Assembly: GCA_949502235.1 (NCBI GenBank)
Contig: CATBDC010000001.1
Location: 96,786-160,785 of the forward strand
DNA length: 64,000 nt
Source of the DNA: an uncultured Lachnospiraceae bacterium
GTDB lineage: Bacteria; Bacillota; Clostridia; Lachnospirales; Lachnospiraceae
Direction of reading: 5' to 3'
Part shown: piece by piece, positions 61,816 to 64,000 of the stretch
How positions within the stretch are numbered: position 1 is the stretch's first letter
Layout of the letters: each line of letters starts with the position of its first letter
Program-made: the position numbers and the translations under genes
Notes under the pieces: model-generated
Told to the model about the DNA's origin: nothing
Seen by the model: the letters and a program-made list of their open reading frames with translations, nothing else
Database searches by the model: none

Positions 61816-63826
61816 CTTCATTTACAAACAGACAACGGATTGCGTTCAGCACAGCAATAATCATAACACCTACATCTGCAAAAATCGCCAGATACATATT
61901 CGCAATGCCCACAGCCCCTAATGCAAGACAAGCAAATTTCACAACAAGCGCCATCGTAATATTCTGGTACACAATCCTCAGACACTTCCTTGAAATCTTG
62001 ATTGCTTTTGCAATCTTAATCGGATCGTCATCCATCAGAACAATATCCGCTGCTTCGATTGCCGCGTCGGAACCCATTGCCCCCATAGCGATACCAATAT
62101 CCGCTCTGGAAAGCACAGGCGCGTCATTGATACCGTCACCCACAAATGCCAGCTTTGCCTTGCCCGGCTTTACCCGCAGAAGTTCTTCTACTTTTTCAAC
62201 CTTATCTGCCGGAAGAAGTTCGCTGTAAACTTCGTCAATCCCAAGTGACGCGGCAACCTGATTTGCCACTTTTTTTGCATCTCCGGTCAGCATGACGGCT
62301 CTTTCTACTCCCGCTTTCTTCAATTCCGCAATCGCCGCCTTAGAATGAGGTTTAATAATATCAGAAATCACGATATGACCTGCATATTTCCCATTAATTG
62401 CCATGTGGATAATTGTTCCGGTCTGGTGACAGTCCTGATAAGGAATATTCAAATGCTTCATCAGTTTATCGTTCCCTGCTGCAACCTCCATGCCGTCTAC
62501 TTTTGCAGTCACACCGTTTCCGCTGATTTCCTGTATATCCGATACACGAGTCCTGTCAATTTCTCTCCCATATGCCCGCTGTAAACTCTTGCTGATCGGG
62601 TGGGAAGATGCGCTTTCTGCAAAAGCAGCATACTCTAACAATTTTTCATTCCCTATAGTAGAATGATGGATCCCGTTTACTTCAAAGACACCTTTTGTCA
62701 TGGTTCCGGTTTTGTCAAAAACAACATACTTGGTCTGGGAGAGAATTTCCAGATAGTTTGAACCCTTTACTAGAATGCCTTCCTTACTTGCGCCTCCAAT
62801 GCCTGCAAAGAAACTTAAAGGAATACTGATTACCAGCGCACAAGGGCAGCTGATCACGAGGAATGTCAATGCCCGGTAAACCCAGACGCCCCAATCAGCA
62901 GACGATCCCATAAAAAGCATACGGACAACAGGAGGAAGGAACGCCAGTGCCAACGCCGCATAGCAGACAGCCGGAGTATAGATTTTTGCAAACTTCGAGA
63001 TAAAATCCTCTGATTTTGATTTGCGGGAACTTGCATTTTCCACCAAATCCAAAATCTTAGAAACCGTAGATTCTCCAAACTCTTTTGTTGTCTGTATCTT
63101 TAATACTCCTGTCATACTGATACATCCACTGATTACCTCATCACCAACTTTTGCCTCTCTGGGCAGACTTTCCCCGGTCAATGCGCTGGTATTCAGGCTG
63201 GAAGCTCCCTCAACTACATTGCCGTCAATCGGCACTTTCTCTCCCGGCTGTACAACAATCACACTGCCAATCCCTACTTCATCCGGATCAATCTGCTGCA
63301 ATTTTCCATTTTTCTCTACATTCGCATAATCAGGACGAATGTCCATCAGGTTGCTGATATTCCGGCGGCTCTTACCAACTGCATATCCCTGAAACCACTC
63401 GCCAATCTGATAAAACAGCATAACGGCTATGGCTTCCAGATATTCGCCATTCTCATAAATAGCCAGCGCCATTGCTCCAATCGTAGCCACTGCCATCAGA
63501 AAACTCTCGTCAAATACCTGACGATTTTTAATTCCCTTTATAGCTTTTCGCAAAATGTCATATCCGATAATCAGGTAATCAATCAGATAACATGCAAAAC
63601 GAAGCCATCTTCCTGCAGACGGGAATAAATACCCGTCAACCGCATCAAACATCTCTGCGGAAATAAACTGGAGCACCAATAAGATTCCGGCGCTGATTAA
63701 AATCCGAACCATCATAACCCTTTGCTTTTTTGTCATACCGTCTTTACGGCTGCCAACAAAAATAAGAAGCGCCGCAGCCATTATGATAACGACCGTAAGC
63801 AGTATGCTTATCACTAATTCCTGCAT
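61805..63826 (-). CDS. Heavy-metal translocating P-type ATPase (P1B)
   Basis: 673 residues. Membrane Cys-Pro-Cys in ISCPCALVISIPL, phosphorylation motif VFDKTGTMTKG, TGES loop in TSALTGESLPREA, hinge VGDGINDAPVLSRADIGIAMG, and SSHPISKSL (HP locus) are present. The CPC motif with this sequence context suggests Zn/Cd/Pb (CadA/ZntA type) export rather than copper. There is no N-terminal metal-binding HMA domain; a separate HMA gene ends just upstream. GAAAGGAG precedes the ATG at 63826. Confidence 0.92.
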   Translation of the reverse strand: MQELVISILLTVVIIMAAALLIFVGSRKDGMTKKQRVMMVRILISAGILLVLQFISAEMFDAVDGYLFPSAGRWLRFACYLIDYLIIGYDILRKAIKGIKNRQVFDESFLMAVATIGAMALAIYENGEYLEAIAVMLFYQIGEWFQGYAVGKSRRNISNLMDIRPDYANVEKNGKLQQIDPDEVGIGSVIVVQPGEKVPIDGNVVEGASSLNTSALTGESLPREAKVGDEVISGCISMTGVLKIQTTKEFGESTVSKILDLVENASSRKSKSEDFISKFAKIYTPAVCYAALALAFLPPVVRMLFMGSSADWGVWVYRALTFLVISCPCALVISIPLSFFAGIGGASKEGILVKGSNYLEILSQTKYVVFDKTGTMTKGVFEVNGIHHSTIGNEKLLEYAAFAESASSHPISKSLQRAYGREIDRTRVSDIQEISGNGVTAKVDGMEVAAGNDKLMKHLNIPYQDCHQTGTIIHMAINGKYAGHIVISDIIKPHSKAAIAELKKAGVERAVMLTGDAKKVANQVAASLGIDEVYSELLPADKVEKVEELLRVKPGKAKLAFVGDGINDAPVLSRADIGIAMGAMGSDAAIEAADIVLMDDDPIKIAKAIKISRKCLRIVYQNITMALVVKFACLALGAVGIANMYLAIFADVGVMIIAVLNAIRCLFVNEEIS

Positions 63827-63877
63827 AGTAAAAACTCCTTTCAAAATATGCTTAATCATTTAATTGTTACTGGTGAA

Positions 63878-63921
63878 AATGACACCCTTAAATTGCAGCG
63901 GTGCATTTTAAGGGTGTCATT
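63878..63921 (-). terminator. Long hairpin between the HMA gene and the P-type ATPase
   Basis: AATGACACCCTTAAA and TTTAAGGGTGTCATT arms with an inner TGCA/TGCA pair, followed on the minus strand by TTTTC. It could end or attenuate the HMA transcript before the ATPase. Confidence 0.65.
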
Positions 63922-63941
63922 CCGTCACTGGCAGCCACCGC

Positions 63942-64000
63942 TTAAAGGAAAATCTCGCAGTCCGGCTCCACTTTCTTGCAGGCATCCAGCACGTTCTTCA
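63942..64000 (-). CDS. C-terminal end of a heavy-metal-associated (HMA) domain protein, partial
   Basis: The last 18 codons are visible (KNVLDACKKVEPDCEIFL, then TAA), matching the end of stand-alone HMA domain proteins that accompany clostridial P1B ATPases. The metal-binding CxxC would be outside the window. Its position directly upstream of an ATPase without its own HMA domain supports a split arrangement. Confidence 0.55.
   Translation of the reverse strand, partial: KNVLDACKKVEPDCEIFL

Overview
The window looks like a chromosomal segment of a spore-forming, anaerobic Clostridia, most likely Lachnospiraceae. The evidence is sporulation genes (spoIID, spoIIQ, spmA, spmB), the start of a glycine/betaine-type reductase operon, DUF5688 and DUF4860 proteins, a T-box-controlled ileS, and GH94 phosphorylases. 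Genus cannot be fixed from sequence alone. I saw no rRNA or tRNA gene, CRISPR array or intact transposase.

Layout. 0-2.4 kb: grdE-like gene (cut by the window edge), grdX and a ThrE-type exporter. 2.4-8.1 kb: a MITE-like element with a target-site duplication, a methyltransferase, a DUF5688 protein, and a dprA plus recQ-phosphoribosyltransferase pair in which the helicase gene carries one in-frame stop codon. 8.2-12.6 kb: sporulation genes (spmA and spmB divergent; spoIID-spoIIQ behind a sigma-E-like promoter), a hemolysin-III-like protein and a GIY-YIG protein between repeat copies. 12.7-21 kb: a large surface protein, a small WDLPA membrane protein, a decayed DUF262 gene, an ECF-type sigma factor, an unknown gene, and a tyrosine recombinase enclosed by inverted 25-bp sites with outward promoters (a candidate invertible switch). 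21-27.4 kb: a PTS operon with its own EI and HPr, an ADP-ribosylglycohydrolase-family protein, an internally deleted EIIC and a LicR-like activator. 27.5-35 kb: glgP, ileS with T-box, a D,D-carboxypeptidase. 35.2-39.7 kb: a second surface-protein locus, plus ferritin with a small [2Fe-2S] partner. 40-47 kb: a compact type IV filament-like cluster (degenerate GGDEF protein, ECF sigma, putative anti-sigma, transglutaminase lipoprotein, PilC/GspF, pilin-like proteins, one PilT-type ATPase). 47-49.2 kb: MATE transporter, AAA-ATPase remnant, 27-residue holin-like toxin peptide. 49.3-61.5 kb: beta-glucoside locus (GH3, CUT1 ABC transporter, two GH94 phosphorylases, AraC regulator). 61.8-64 kb: heavy-metal P-type ATPase and the end of a separate HMA-domain gene.

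How parts may work together. The surface-protein genes at about 13-17.7, 35.2-35.7 and 37-39.7 kb share a C-terminal membrane anchor (Cys, LHF, membrane segment, KSMK, charged helix). The two large ones are each followed by small one-pass WDLPA proteins. Two of these genes have the same ECF-like promoter motif, and both large loci lie beside paralogous ECF sigma genes. One sigma operon abuts the recombinase-containing invertible segment. I infer a phase-variable sigma factor controlling a surface assembly; this is the strongest candidate for an undescribed system here.

Two families of short palindromic repeats (GGGGACGGGG type and GTTACTGTTCAC type) are scattered through intergenic regions. 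In several places they supply the stop codon or last residues of the neighbouring gene.
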